Shown here one piece after another: positions 53,859-63,507 of a DNA stretch of 64,000 nt (position 1 is the stretch's first letter; each line of letters opens with the position of its first letter). The notes beneath the pieces were generated by a model that saw nothing but the letters and a program-made list of their open reading frames with translations, ran no database searches and was not told where the DNA came from. The stretch spans positions 1,178,001 to 1,242,000 of the forward strand of contig OZ251225.1 in NCBI GenBank assembly GCA_965240325.2, read 5' to 3'. A program made the position numbers and the translations under genes. This stretch comes from Rebecca billardiae RCC1528 (lineage: Eukaryota > Haptophyta).

Positions 53859-55516
53859 CCGATCGAAGGACCAAATACGCCTCAATAAGGCCCCAACTCG
53901 CCAGAATTCGCATAGCAGACCGTGTTCGCTGGTGTTGGCTGAGGGCTGCATCGTGCGGCGTCGGCTCTGCGCCGGGCGGCCATGACGCATTACACACAGC
54001 CCCGATATCGGCGCCTCCCTCGCGAGTCAAGACGTAGCGCAGTGCAGGATCGAGCAACGCATTGACCGCTGCGGCGCACCGCGCAGGCCACGCCGCACCT
54101 CAGCACTCGCGAACAAGCTCTGAGCCAGCCAGCTGTGGCAGTCCTCTGAGGAGCTGCAGCCAAGCACGAGCTCGTGCGCATACCCGTGGCACCACGAGCT
54201 GACGGCGCGGCCCGGGGCGCGAGCAGCTAGAAGCCGACAAGCTCATGCGCACGCCCGCACCGCCGCGAGGTGTGGCCGCCGGCGCGAGCAGCTCGACGCG
54301 GATAGCGCGCAGCTTGCTCGAGTCGACGAGCAGCTTCTCGCCCATCGGTGACTCTCAGTGCACGAAGGTGCACCCGGGGCGCGAGCGCGACAGGGTGCCG
54401 CGGCCAACCAGCGGATGCGCCCGGATCAAGGCCTCCAAGGCGTCTCGTCTCCTCGCCCGCTCGGCGGAGCTCCATCGTGCGAGAGACCGGTCCGGGAGCC
54501 CCCAAAAAAGTTCAGCACGATGGAGTCCTCAGTGTTCGACTGTGACGACGCGTTCAAGGACAAAGAAACATACGAAATCGTCTGCGGCTTCGGTTTTGAA
54601 CCTGCGGCTTCGTCCGCCGCCCCGGAGATCTTTCGATTGGTACCCTCATCGCTCCCTGGCTCCCAGGGGTTCGTCTAAATGCACCCCCCCCATAGGGTCA
54701 GTGGACGTCCCTGACTGTGGCTGGAGCCGGGGGCGATTTTTAGGGCTGGCGGAGACCGAGTTTCGAGTTTTTGAGATCGCATAGCAGAGAGGTCTATTAG
54801 GCCGAAAAAGAGCGCGCCCAGCTGATTCCATAAGTAATCGATGGACGGGACGTGAGCCTGGCCGTGACTTTAGTGTAACGGTTCGTTACGAGCGAATCGT
54901 ACTCGTCTTCCCGGATCGCGTGACGTCCGGACTGGGCCACATCCGGATCGTCGGACGGGTGAGTGGTGACGTGCCCCGGCAGTCGGCACGATGGGCGATG
55001 GCGGATATGCGGGACGGCGCCTGCACGTGCCTCCGGACCCGCCTCCCGCTTGCTGCTCACGCAGTCAGCTGCGACCGTGGCGCATGATCGCAGAAGCAGT
55101 GCCGGCAGTACGGCCTGCATCAGCTAGTGCCGCGCCGTCGTGGCGCGCGCGGTACGGTTGCGCGTTTGCAGCGCTCGCCGCTCGGCGACGGCACGCGCGT
55201 GCGGCTCAGGTGTGTCAAATGCGGTCTCGTCGGCGCGCTTTCGCCTGCCACCTCGTGCACCCGTGCCGCCAGTTTCATCGTCTTCATGAGGACTGCTGCT
55301 GCTGTCGCCATCCGCTCTCCATCACCCCGAGTCGCCGGTCGCGCGGGCGCGCGCCGGTAGGCACTAGGTAGGCAGGGCGTACGGTCACTCACCCGTGCAA
55401 CGGGTCAAGTGGCCAGAGTACGTCTGGTCGTTGGCTGGCACGGGCCGCAGCGCTAAAGCACCCTGCTGTCACACCCGACTCCTTCAGTACTCCGAGCTCC
55501 GCGGCACGACTCACTC

Positions 55517-55662
55517 GGCACGATCGCGGACGGGTCGGATCCGAGCTGATCAGCCAGAGTTGGACACAGTTTGGCAGCTACTAGTAGTAATTCCGATGCC
55601 GATGGCACGATCGCGGACGGGTCGGATCCGAGCTGATCAGCCAGTTGGACATTTGGCAGCTA
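55517..55662. repeat. Tandem duplication, 87-bp period
   Basis: A unit starting GGCACGATCGCGGACGGGTC occurs at 55517 and again at 55604, each running to TTGGCAGCTA. The second copy is shorter by two small deletions. Confidence 0.85.
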
Positions 55663-56986
55663 GTTGTCAGACGGACGTCCGATTTGACGACCGGTGCCGG
55701 GTGCGGTCTCAGGTCCGCTGCTGTGATTGTGTGAAGTGTGAATGAGTCTCGCGGTCGCGCAGGCAGGGCGACGGTCGGACTAATAGCTTCAGTCATCTCA
55801 GAACCGACTTCAACTGGCGAACTGCCACTACGGCGGAGAGCCGCGATTGCACGGCCACCGCGGGCCCCCAACTGCGTTGATTCTATGCAGAAAAGGACCG
55901 CGGAACGCGGTCATATATCGTCATCACTCAGTGTGCCAATGAACTTACATACTGTATCAAGTTAACTACATGGTCATGCACTATGCAGCATTGAGTGAGT
56001 AGCTATGCACGGTGAGTGGTGCCGACTTTGAGCTAGTGCTGCTGAATTGGCGCGGCTGATGATTCGGATGATGCGGCGCGGGATTGGTGGCGCCGCGCGC
56101 GGCCGCCGCGCGGCGCGCCGACGCTCCGGCGACGCTCGCGTCCGGCTCGCCGCCTCCGGCCGGCTCGGGCAATCAACCGCCGGATTATTATAAATTCAAT
56201 TCAATATATATATATTAAGGCGCAACCGGACGACGCAGACTCTATGTCGACGATTCGGCTCCGGTCCCGGACCACGTGCGAAATATTATGCCACGACGAC
56301 GATATTCGTCCGTCGGGAGTCCGAAGACTCCGAAGTATCGTTTCGATTATCGTCGTCGTATATGAGCAGCTACCGCTGCGCCCGAGTGGCATCGTCGTCT
56401 ATCTCACCGTGAAATGTGAATCCGACGAGTCCGCGAGACCGCGGCGCCGGCGCCGGAGATGCAGCAGTGCCAGCAGAGAGCGGCTGATCGGTCCGCTGAT
56501 GATCAAAATTGCGCATACCGCCGCCCCGCTGACGACATCGAGCCGCCCACCCGAGTGCAGAGCGCCCCTTCGGCCTTGGCCGTACGTGCCGCTCTTTGCA
56601 AGCGCCATATATGGCTGGATCCGTCGTCACAGCTGCAGCATCCACGCTGCCCAGCTGCAGCCGCAGGCTGTCAGTGAGCAGCGCGGAGGCTTCCCCTCCT
56701 GAGCCGAGCTGCCGCGATCGGCCGTGTTGTTGCCCCTCGTCCTCGAGGCCTTGGGCGGCCAACGACAGCAGGCACAGGTCAGATGCAGCGGGCGCCTGCG
56801 CCCGCTGCTCAGCGTGCTCTCTTGCTCACGCCAGCCGCTCAAACTACCTGCGTGGCCTGCGCGCGGAGGCGAAGTCGGCGCGCGTGCGCGCGCACGAATG
56901 CCGCTCCAGCTCAGCGCCTCACGGGGCGAGCGCGAGCCGAGTGCCCGGCCTCATCGGCTGGTCCAGCCGTCCCCCGCATGCGCCAT

Positions 56987-57229
56987 TCACTTCTTCTGCA
57001 CCATGCGGTTCATGATGAACATGGATGTGTCCAGATACCGGCCCGCGCAGTTCGAGATGCAGTTCGCCTCGCTCGAGTCGAGCTTGTTGCCCGGCTTGGT
57101 GACGCACTTGTCGAAGCACATCTCCGACAGCTTGCCAATGGCCGCCTGGATCACCGCCTTCTGGTTCTCCAGCTCCAGGAAGGACTGGAGCTCCTTCGCG
57201 TCACGCTCGTCCGCGGCGCTGGGCGGCAT
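56987..57229 (-). CDS. TIM8: Mitochondrial import inner membrane translocase subunit Tim8-like
   Basis: 80 residues. A small Tim chaperone of the intermembrane space that, in its family, pairs with Tim13 to carry hydrophobic precursors to TIM22/TIM23. The twin CX3C motifs are present (CFDKC and CISNC) with the usual spacing. The flanking text LQSFLELENQKAVIQ, KPGNKLDSSEANC and RYLDTSMFIMNRM is that of Tim8 rather than Tim9, Tim10 or Tim13. No presequence, as expected for a MIA-pathway substrate. Start at the ATG 57229. The RINT1-like gene begins only 53 bp away on the other strand. Confidence 0.93.
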   Translation of the reverse strand: MPPSAADERDAKELQSFLELENQKAVIQAAIGKLSEMCFDKCVTKPGNKLDSSEANCISNCAGRYLDTSMFIMNRMVQKK

Positions 57230-57282
57230 AGTAGCTCGCGCAGCCACGTGCAAGGGCTGAGGCTCGGCTGACGAAATCAACG
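57230..57282. promoter_or_regulatory. 53-bp bidirectional start region
   Basis: The ATGs of the Tim8 and RINT1-like genes face away from each other across 53 bp, so both 5' UTRs and core promoters must overlap or lie partly within the coding regions. Confidence 0.7.
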
Positions 57283-60200
57283 ATGGCGCTCCGCTTGCCG
57301 AAGATCGAGCCGATCGAGGCCAGAGCGCTCGCCGCGGCGGCCGAGGCGGAGAGCGCACGCCTCGAAGCCGAGCTGCTCGCGACCGAAGAGAGTGCACGCA
57401 CGCTCGCCGCGCGGGCCTCGCAGCATGTCGCTGCGACCTCGCAGCGCGCCGGCGAGCTCGAGGCGCGCGCGGCCACGGTGCGTGCCGAGCTCGCCAAGTA
57501 CGAATCGTCACGTGCGCACGCGCTCGCAGCGGAGGTGCGCGACCTGATGCGCACGATCGGGACGTTCGAGGCTGCGCGCGAGTACGTGCGCGCGCTGCTC
57601 GCCGCCGAGACGTGCGCGCGCACGTGCGAGCGCGCCCTCGAGGCGGGCGACAGCGCGGGCGCGCACGCGGCGCTGCTGAAGATGTTCGAGCTGGCGGGCA
57701 GCGTGCACGCCGAGCTGGCGCAGCGCGAGCGCGAGCAGGTGGCGCGCACGCCCGTCGACCCTCGCTACACCGCGAGCGCGCGCGCGCGAGACCGCGCGCG
57801 CGACCTGATCGCGCGCGTGCGCGCGGCTCTCGCCTCGGATGTGGCGCGCGCGCTGCCGAGTGTCAGCGCGGACGCTGGCGCGGTCGGCGGCGGCGCGGCC
57901 GCGCCGGCGTCGCCGGAGGGCGGCGGCGGCGGCGCGCGGGCGACATCCGACGCCGACGACGCCCTCGCCACGGCCATCGACCGGCTGCTCGCGCTCCAGC
58001 TCGCGGCGATGCGCATCGGAGGACAGGAGGCGGCCGCCGACGGCGCGGGCCGCGCGGCCGGTGCCTCGGCACTGGGCGGGCGGCACACCGAGGGCGCGGG
58101 CGAAGACGAGGCTGACGAGCCGCCGACGCCCACGCCTCTAGGCGCCGCCGCCAGCCCCGCCGCCACCCTCGCCGACGAGGCCGACGCGGCTGGCGGCCCG
58201 CAGCTGTGGGCGCTCGAGGCGCTGGCAGCGCCCGCCGTGCGGCGCTTTCGATTTCACTTCTGCGCCAAGAAGCCGACCAATCGGCTCGACCGGCCGGGGT
58301 GGGCCATGGCGCAGATCGTGACAGTGGCGCGCGCGCACGAGGCGCTCTGCCGCACGCGCGTGCAGCCGCTGCTCTCCGGCCCGCGCGCGTCCGCCGAGGC
58401 GCGCGCCCTGTGCGCGAGGCTGCGCGTCGGCGGTGCGCACGACGCTTTTGTCTCAAGTCTCGTGCGCGCGCACGCGGCCAAGCTGGCGGCGGAGTGGCCG
58501 TCGTACGGCGCGGAGGAGGCGGAGGTGCTGGCGTGCGCGCTGATCGACGAGCTCGTCGCCTTCGAGCGCCAGCTCCGCGGCCCGCTCGCCCTCCCGCCCC
58601 GCCTGCCCGGACCGCTCGCCCATTTTGTCCGGCTGCCTGGCGCGCTCGAGCGCTGGGTGCAGCTGGAGGCTGGCGCGGCGCGCGCGCGGCTCAGCGGCGC
58701 GCTCGCGGAGGCGCGCGCGTGGGCGGAGGCCGCGCCGGCGGAGGGCTCCGCGCGTGGCGGCCAGGGCCATCGCCTCGGCCCGGCGCACGACGGCGGCAGC
58801 GCCGGCGGCGAGGGCGCGGCCGGCCGCGCCGGAGCCGCGGCCGCTGCGGCGCCGGCCTCGTATCAGTCTGACGCCGCGTGGGCGCTGAGGCCGCCTCACG
58901 GCGCTGCGGAGCTGAGCTCGCTGCTGCGCTCGGCGACGGCGCGGTGCGAGCTCGCGCCGCGCGTCGCGCACGCCGCCTTCGCCTCGCACGTCCTCAGCCC
59001 GCTCGCCGAGGCGTACGCGCAGGAGGTGCGCACCCGGCTCGCGCGCGCTCGGCTCAGCAGCTCGGTGCTGCGGCGCGCGGCCGCACTCGCCCTCGACGCG
59101 GAGGTGGAGGAGGGGATGAGCGTGCTGGCGAACGGGGCGGCGTTCGGCGGCGCGGTGATCGTCGAGCTGCGGTGGCAGCGGCCGTGGCTCGACCTCGAGC
59201 TCGACGCGGAGCCGCACGCAGCCGCACGCGCCGACGCGTCAGGAGCGGCGGCCGCGGCCGCGCTCGCAGCCGAGCGAGGTCTGGCCCCGGAGCGGGCCGG
59301 CACGCGCGCGGCCGCGCGCGCGGAGGCCGAGCATCGCGCCGCTGGCGAGGGGGGCGGAGGCGAGGGCGTGGCGGCGGGTGACGACGACGACGAGGAGGAG
59401 GACGACAACGACGACGGCGACCACCACGACGACGACGGCGCGGACTCAGACGCGGCGACAAATGCCAAGGGTGGGGCGGAGGGCGAGGACGGCGATGCCG
59501 CTCCGCGCGCCGCGCGCCGCGCGCGCCGCGCGGCGCGCCGGCTGGCTGCGGCGGGCGCCGCGCTCGAAGGCCTGAGCGCCGAGTGCGTGGACCACCTCGT
59601 GTACGTGTGCGTGCGCGTGCGCTTCCTGCCCGCGGCGGCCGAGTACTTGAACGCCCGCGCAGCGCCTGGCGCCACGGAGCCGCCCGCCGCCGCCACAGAC
59701 CCGGCGCGGCGGCGCGGCAGCGCGGGCGCGCGGCTCGCTCGCGACGTCTCGCCCTCGCTGTGCGCTGGGCTGCGCGCGCTCTCGGACGCGCTGCGCGCCG
59801 CGCGCACGCACCTCGCGCCGTCGCTGTTCCGCCGCGTGCGCCGAGCGGTCGCGGCGCAGGTGGACGGCGCGCTGTACGCCCAGCTCCTCTGCCGCGTCCC
59901 GTTCTCAGCCGCCGCTGTCGAGCAGATGCGCTGGGACGCGCACGCGCTGAGCGCGCTGCTCGGACCGTCGCCGCCGGCGCGGCCTGCCGCGCAGCTCCGC
60001 CGCACGGCGGGCGTGTGCCGGCTGCTCTCGAGCGGCGGCGAGGCGCTCGTCGAGCTCGACTCGGTGCTCCGGCGTGCCCAGTCAGCGCACACCGCCGCCG
60101 CCGCCGCCGCCGATGCCGCCGATGGCTCAGCTGCTGATCCGGGCAGTGGCGGCGCGGCCGCGGCGCCCGCGCGCGCACGGCTCGGCGAGCTTGGCGTTTG

Positions 60201-60366
60201 CGCGCTGGGTGTGGACGATGCGCGCACGCTGCTGCGCAACAGCCTCGCGCTACTCCGCGACTCACCCCCGCTCCGGCCCGCATCTGTACTCGCACGGGAC
60301 GGCGCTGGTGCCTCGAGGGGATTCACGGGCGCGGCAGGCGCCACGGAGGCGTCATCCCTGCTCTGA
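57283..60366 (+). CDS. RINT1/TIP20 family vesicle-tethering protein
   Basis: 1,027 residues, no intron. RINT1/Tip20 is a subunit of the NRZ/Dsl1 complex that tethers Golgi-derived COPI vesicles to the ER. The family signature is clear near residue 320: RFRFHFCAKKPTNRLDRPGW, followed by QIVTVARAHEALCRTRVQPL. Upstream there is a coiled coil (about 20-150). Later segments (SGALAEARAWAEA, LACALIDELVAFERQLRG, LHFV-like PLAHFVRLPGALERWV) fit the helical-bundle C-terminal half, and CRVPFSAAAVEQMRWDAHAL matches the family's end region. It is longer than animal orthologues because of Ala/Gly/Glu-rich insertions and an acidic tract (DDDDEEEDDNDDGDHH near 700). Head-to-head with Tim8. Confidence 0.85.
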   Translation: MALRLPKIEPIEARALAAAAEAESARLEAELLATEESARTLAARASQHVAATSQRAGELEARAATVRAELAKYESSRAHALAAEVRDLMRTIGTFEAAREYVRALLAAETCARTCERALEAGDSAGAHAALLKMFELAGSVHAELAQREREQVARTPVDPRYTASARARDRARDLIARVRAALASDVARALPSVSADAGAVGGGAAAPASPEGGGGGARATSDADDALATAIDRLLALQLAAMRIGGQEAAADGAGRAAGASALGGRHTEGAGEDEADEPPTPTPLGAAASPAATLADEADAAGGPQLWALEALAAPAVRRFRFHFCAKKPTNRLDRPGWAMAQIVTVARAHEALCRTRVQPLLSGPRASAEARALCARLRVGGAHDAFVSSLVRAHAAKLAAEWPSYGAEEAEVLACALIDELVAFERQLRGPLALPPRLPGPLAHFVRLPGALERWVQLEAGAARARLSGALAEARAWAEAAPAEGSARGGQGHRLGPAHDGGSAGGEGAAGRAGAAAAAAPASYQSDAAWALRPPHGAAELSSLLRSATARCELAPRVAHAAFASHVLSPLAEAYAQEVRTRLARARLSSSVLRRAAALALDAEVEEGMSVLANGAAFGGAVIVELRWQRPWLDLELDAEPHAAARADASGAAAAAALAAERGLAPERAGTRAAARAEAEHRAAGEGGGGEGVAAGDDDDEEEDDNDDGDHHDDDGADSDAATNAKGGAEGEDGDAAPRAARRARRAARRLAAAGAALEGLSAECVDHLVYVCVRVRFLPAAAEYLNARAAPGATEPPAAATDPARRRGSAGARLARDVSPSLCAGLRALSDALRAARTHLAPSLFRRVRRAVAAQVDGALYAQLLCRVPFSAAAVEQMRWDAHALSALLGPSPPARPAAQLRRTAGVCRLLSSGGEALVELDSVLRRAQSAHTAAAAAADAADGSAADPGSGGAAAAPARARLGELGVCALGVDDARTLLRNSLALLRDSPPLRPASVLARDGAGASRGFTGAAGATEASSLL

Positions 60367-60712
60367 GTCTGAGTCTGAGTAGACCTGATCGACTGCTGAG
60401 TCGTCTGACTAGGACTACTACGGTACGACTACGCGCCTACTCTACGAGCCGAGTATAACTACTATATATAGTAGTAGTCATGGCATCACTCCAGGGCTCC
60501 AGGCGTATCAGACATGCGGTCGTACTACGCGGTCGTGATGGCGGTGATGGCCCAGTTCACTGGCAGTTGGGACCAGGCTCAGGCGGCTGTCGCGGACGCA
60601 CTGCTTGATGCTGCCGCGCGGGCGGCGTGGAACTGAGCGAGAGCGCGGATATGCCGTGTGGCAGTGCCGCCCAGATCGACCACCATCCACGACTCGCGAT
60701 CGCCAATGATGA
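60367..60712. other. Intergenic between convergent genes
   Basis: Includes CTGAGTCTGAGTCTGAGT repeats at 60363-60380 and a TATATATAG run near 60463. No gene recognised. Confidence 0.5.
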
Positions 60713-61936
60713 TCACACCTCATCCTTAGGACTGCCGCGGCTGCTAGCAGCGCTTACGCCGGCGGGCGACGAGTCGCCCGATGCGGCGGGCGGCGAGGAC
60801 GTCCGTCTTCGTGCCCGCTTCCTCGTCCCGTGCTTTCGCCCCCCGCTCATGCCCGGCCCGAGTGCCTCACCGAGCTCATGTGCGATCGCATCGCCCACGC
60901 CGAAGCGCAGGCTGGGCGCGAGCATCCGGTACGCCTCGCGAGCGCCCGGCGCGTCTGCACGGACCGCCTCGAGTGCCATGTTGCCAACGAGCTGCACCAG
61001 TCCGTCTGCGTTCCCCGGGTCGCGCTCGACTTCCAGAATCATCGATCGCACGTTTCGGCTCAAGCTTGGCGACGCGGGCAGCGCGAGGATGGCAGCCCAC
61101 AGCTTTGCGTACGCCGAGACTGGCTCGCACTGCGCAAACGCGAGCGGTCCGTCGGGCCAGGTCCATGGCTTGGTCTTGCCCTGGAAGTCGACGACGGTGG
61201 CCTCGCGCAGGGCGGCGAGCACGGCCGCGGCGGGCTCACCGGCAGTGGCGCACGCGGCCACACCGTAGTGCGCAGACATCGGGATGCGCTCGTCGTCCGG
61301 CCTCGACGCCCACTCCTCCGCAAAGCGCTCGTTCAGCAAGCCTTGCAGCGCAGTGCCCGAGTGCATGCCCGCCGCGCGCGCATGCGCGAGCAGCTGCTCG
61401 GGGAAGTGCGGGTCGGGGCGGATGGCCAGCAGCGCGGCGCACATGATGCGGTCCATCGAACGCTCGAATCGGCCGTTCACGTGCCCGCGGAAGTACCGCT
61501 CGTCGAACAGCGCGTCGAGCGAGCCCTTGACGAGCCCATCTGCGTCCAGGATCAGAGCGCGCTCGTACGGCAGCGTCCACGCGTGAAGCTTGCCGTACTC
61601 GACGGAGAGGTCGCGGTGCGGGCCAGATGTGTCTTGCCACCTGTCCGTCGGGATGGGTGGCTCAATCGGCTCCACGACTCGCACCTCCCATCCCGCGCCC
61701 GAGAGCAGTCGCACCGCCTGATCAGAGACCACCGGGTGGACGAGCGCGACGCGCGCGCGTGGCCGCCCGGATGCATCCATCGCGAGTATCGTACGGCCGA
61801 GGACCACCGCGGAGAGTGCATAGACGTCGTTCGTCGCGTATGTCACGACCACCTCGCTCCCGCGCTCCGACGGCTGCGCTGCTGCAAGGCACGCAAGCAG
61901 AGCCAATGACGATGCAGTCGGGACGAGGGCCCCCAT
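60713..61936 (-). CDS. Glycosyltransferase family 8 (glycogenin-like) secretory protein
   Basis: 407 residues from the ATG at 61936. An N-terminal signal peptide (MGALVPTASSLALLACLAAA) precedes a GT8 domain: VTYATNDVYALSAVVLGRTI, then KLHAWTLPYERALILDADG with the metal-binding DAD near 130, MHSGTALQGLLNERF and the late DFQGKTKPW that contacts the sugar nucleotide in this family. The donor and acceptor are unknown; GT8 enzymes use UDP-glucose, UDP-galactose or UDP-glucuronate. The tail is Arg/Ser/Pro-rich and ends in KDEV, which resembles but is not the canonical KDEL ER-retrieval signal. A 165-bp palindrome starts 57 bp upstream of the ATG. Confidence 0.85.
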   Translation of the reverse strand: MGALVPTASSLALLACLAAAQPSERGSEVVVTYATNDVYALSAVVLGRTILAMDASGRPRARVALVHPVVSDQAVRLLSGAGWEVRVVEPIEPPIPTDRWQDTSGPHRDLSVEYGKLHAWTLPYERALILDADGLVKGSLDALFDERYFRGHVNGRFERSMDRIMCAALLAIRPDPHFPEQLLAHARAAGMHSGTALQGLLNERFAEEWASRPDDERIPMSAHYGVAACATAGEPAAAVLAALREATVVDFQGKTKPWTWPDGPLAFAQCEPVSAYAKLWAAILALPASPSLSRNVRSMILEVERDPGNADGLVQLVGNMALEAVRADAPGAREAYRMLAPSLRFGVGDAIAHELGEALGPGMSGGRKHGTRKRARRRTSSPPAASGDSSPAGVSAASSRGSPKDEV

Positions 61937-61993
61937 TGCTGACAAGCGCCCGGACAAGCGCTGGATTGCTGAGTCCGGGCCGGGGTGAAGACC

Positions 61994-62158
61994 GAGGGAG
62001 CACGGCCGAACTCGGACTCGTGATCACCTCCCTCCCACTGGGAGGTGATCACGAGTGGAGGGAGGTGATCACGAGACTCGTGATCACCTCCCTCCACTCG
62101 TGATCACCTCCCAGTGGGAGGGAGGTGATCACGAGTCCGAGTTCGGCCGTGCTCCCTC
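61994..62158. repeat. 165-bp perfect palindrome
   Basis: Arms of 82 bp (61994-62075 and 62077-62158) are exact reverse complements around a single central A at 62076. Each arm is itself built of GGAGGTGATCACGAG and its complement CTCGTGATCACCTCC, each containing the TGATCA palindrome, so the structure is self-similar. It lies between the divergent GT8 and DUF7918-like genes. Confidence 0.98.
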
Positions 62159-62285
62159 AGACCGTTGGCACCCTGACGGTGAGGCTGCAATCTCCTTCGC
62201 CATCTGCCCAGCTGCAGAGCTCCAAGCCGCCAACGATTCTGTAGCGCGGGCCGTGTAGCTTGTCACCGACTTCCCGCGGAGGGCC

Positions 62286-63266
62286 ATGGCCTTGACAGTG
62301 ACGCGCGCGCCTGCCGGCGACCCGAACCGGATCATTGGGCTTGAGGTGCACGTCGATGACGCACCGCTCGTCCAGTACCCGCATTCTGACGGCCGCGTGT
62401 ACATCGAGAGCAACCTGACCGCGAAATCCTCGTACTGCCGGACGGTCGAGGAGGAGAACCCGTGGGGCGAGATTGAGGAGCGCGACGTGCCCGTGACACC
62501 GTTCAAGGTGAAGGTGCGCAACCAAACGAGCGACAAGATGTGGCTCGAGGTCTTGGTGGACGGCTCGCGCGTGCACTACCATTGCCTGAACGCGCAGGCC
62601 GAGGCCACCGTCGAGGAGATGGTGATCAAAGGCAAGAAGCACGAGCTGCTCTTCACCATGCCGCGTTTTCGCACGGCCGACGAGCGCGCGGACGATCCGG
62701 CCGTGCAAACTTCGACGACGGGGACGATCACCGTCCGTCTCTACCACGCGACCATGACGGGCCAGCAGTACACGACGTACTCGAGCACGTGGGACGCCAG
62801 CAACTTCAAGCGTACGTGCGGCGGCTCGAGCGCTCGTGCGACCAATGCATCCACGTGCATGCTTGCGCCCTGCGCCCCGCTGACGAAACACGCGCCCACG
62901 TGCCGATGCGTGCGCGCATGCCTTTGCGCCACAGAGGCGAACAAGGACGCCGCGTTCGCAGCCGGCCAACGGACGAACACGAACGGTCTCGTGAGTACAA
63001 CGGCGCCCGGCCGCATCAAGGGGCATGCGCCCGCGCCCGAGACAAAGATGTGCACAATGTACACGGTGGACAAGGTCGCTGCCGCAGAGCGCACGCTGAC
63101 GTATCGCCAGCGCGACTCGCTCGAAGCTCTCGGGCTGGTGCCAGCTGCAAACGACGCGAAGCGGTCGGGCCCTGTGAGCGAGCAGCCCAAGGCGCAGAAG
63201 CGTGCGCGTGCCGACCGCAAGCCCATGAAGCCGGTCGTCACGGGGACGATCGACCTCTGCGACTGA
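62286..63266 (+). CDS. DUF7918-like beta-sandwich protein, function unknown
   Basis: Exons 62286-62811 and 62935-63266, joined across a 123-nt GTACGT...CAG intron, give 285 residues. If the intron is retained the frame stays open and adds 41 Cys-rich codons. The N-terminal half (IGLEVHVDDAPLVQYP, RVYIESNLTAK, TPFKVKVRNQTSDKMWLEVL, VDGSRVHYHCL, TITVRLYHATMTG) has the layout of DUF7918, a family known mainly from fungi, and reads as an all-beta domain. The C-terminal part after the join (NKDAAFAAGQRTNT) is polar with a basic KAQKRARADRKP stretch, so a nuclear location is possible. The family match is by pattern memory only. Confidence 0.6.
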   Translation: MALTVTRAPAGDPNRIIGLEVHVDDAPLVQYPHSDGRVYIESNLTAKSSYCRTVEEENPWGEIEERDVPVTPFKVKVRNQTSDKMWLEVLVDGSRVHYHCLNAQAEATVEEMVIKGKKHELLFTMPRFRTADERADDPAVQTSTTGTITVRLYHATMTGQQYTTYSSTWDASNFKRTCGGSSARATNASTCMLAPCAPLTKHAPTCRCVRACLCATEANKDAAFAAGQRTNTNGLVSTTAPGRIKGHAPAPETKMCTMYTVDKVAAAERTLTYRQRDSLEALGLVPAANDAKRSGPVSEQPKAQKRARADRKPMKPVVTGTIDLCD

Positions 63267-63507
63267 GACGTGCACGTCGCAGGCGGTCATCACGCGCTGC
63301 GAGCGCAGTCCGTGAAAGCTCAACGTGCCGCTCCGGACGGCGGCGTCGGCGCGTGACGGGGCCCGACCAACGGTCACCACGCCCGCGCACGACCGCGCGC
63401 CCTCGGCCACTGGCTATGTAAAACATTGTCAGCAAGTCATCGCGTCGGAAATACTTTTTAAAAAGAAAATCGAATTAAACTGCCATGCCGGTCGCACACG
63501 GGTGCGA

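Larger units (their letters stand above)
53329..56986. other. Gene-poor 3.7-kb region
   Basis: No confident gene. A minus-strand reading around 54240-54500 (RRDALEALIRAHPLVGRGTL, an in-frame stop, then MGEKLLVDSSKLRAIRVELL) looks like a broken gene fragment. It also contains G-rich tracts at 53740-53858, an 87-bp-period tandem duplication at 55517-55662 and AT-rich stretches at 56180-56220. Confidence 0.45.
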
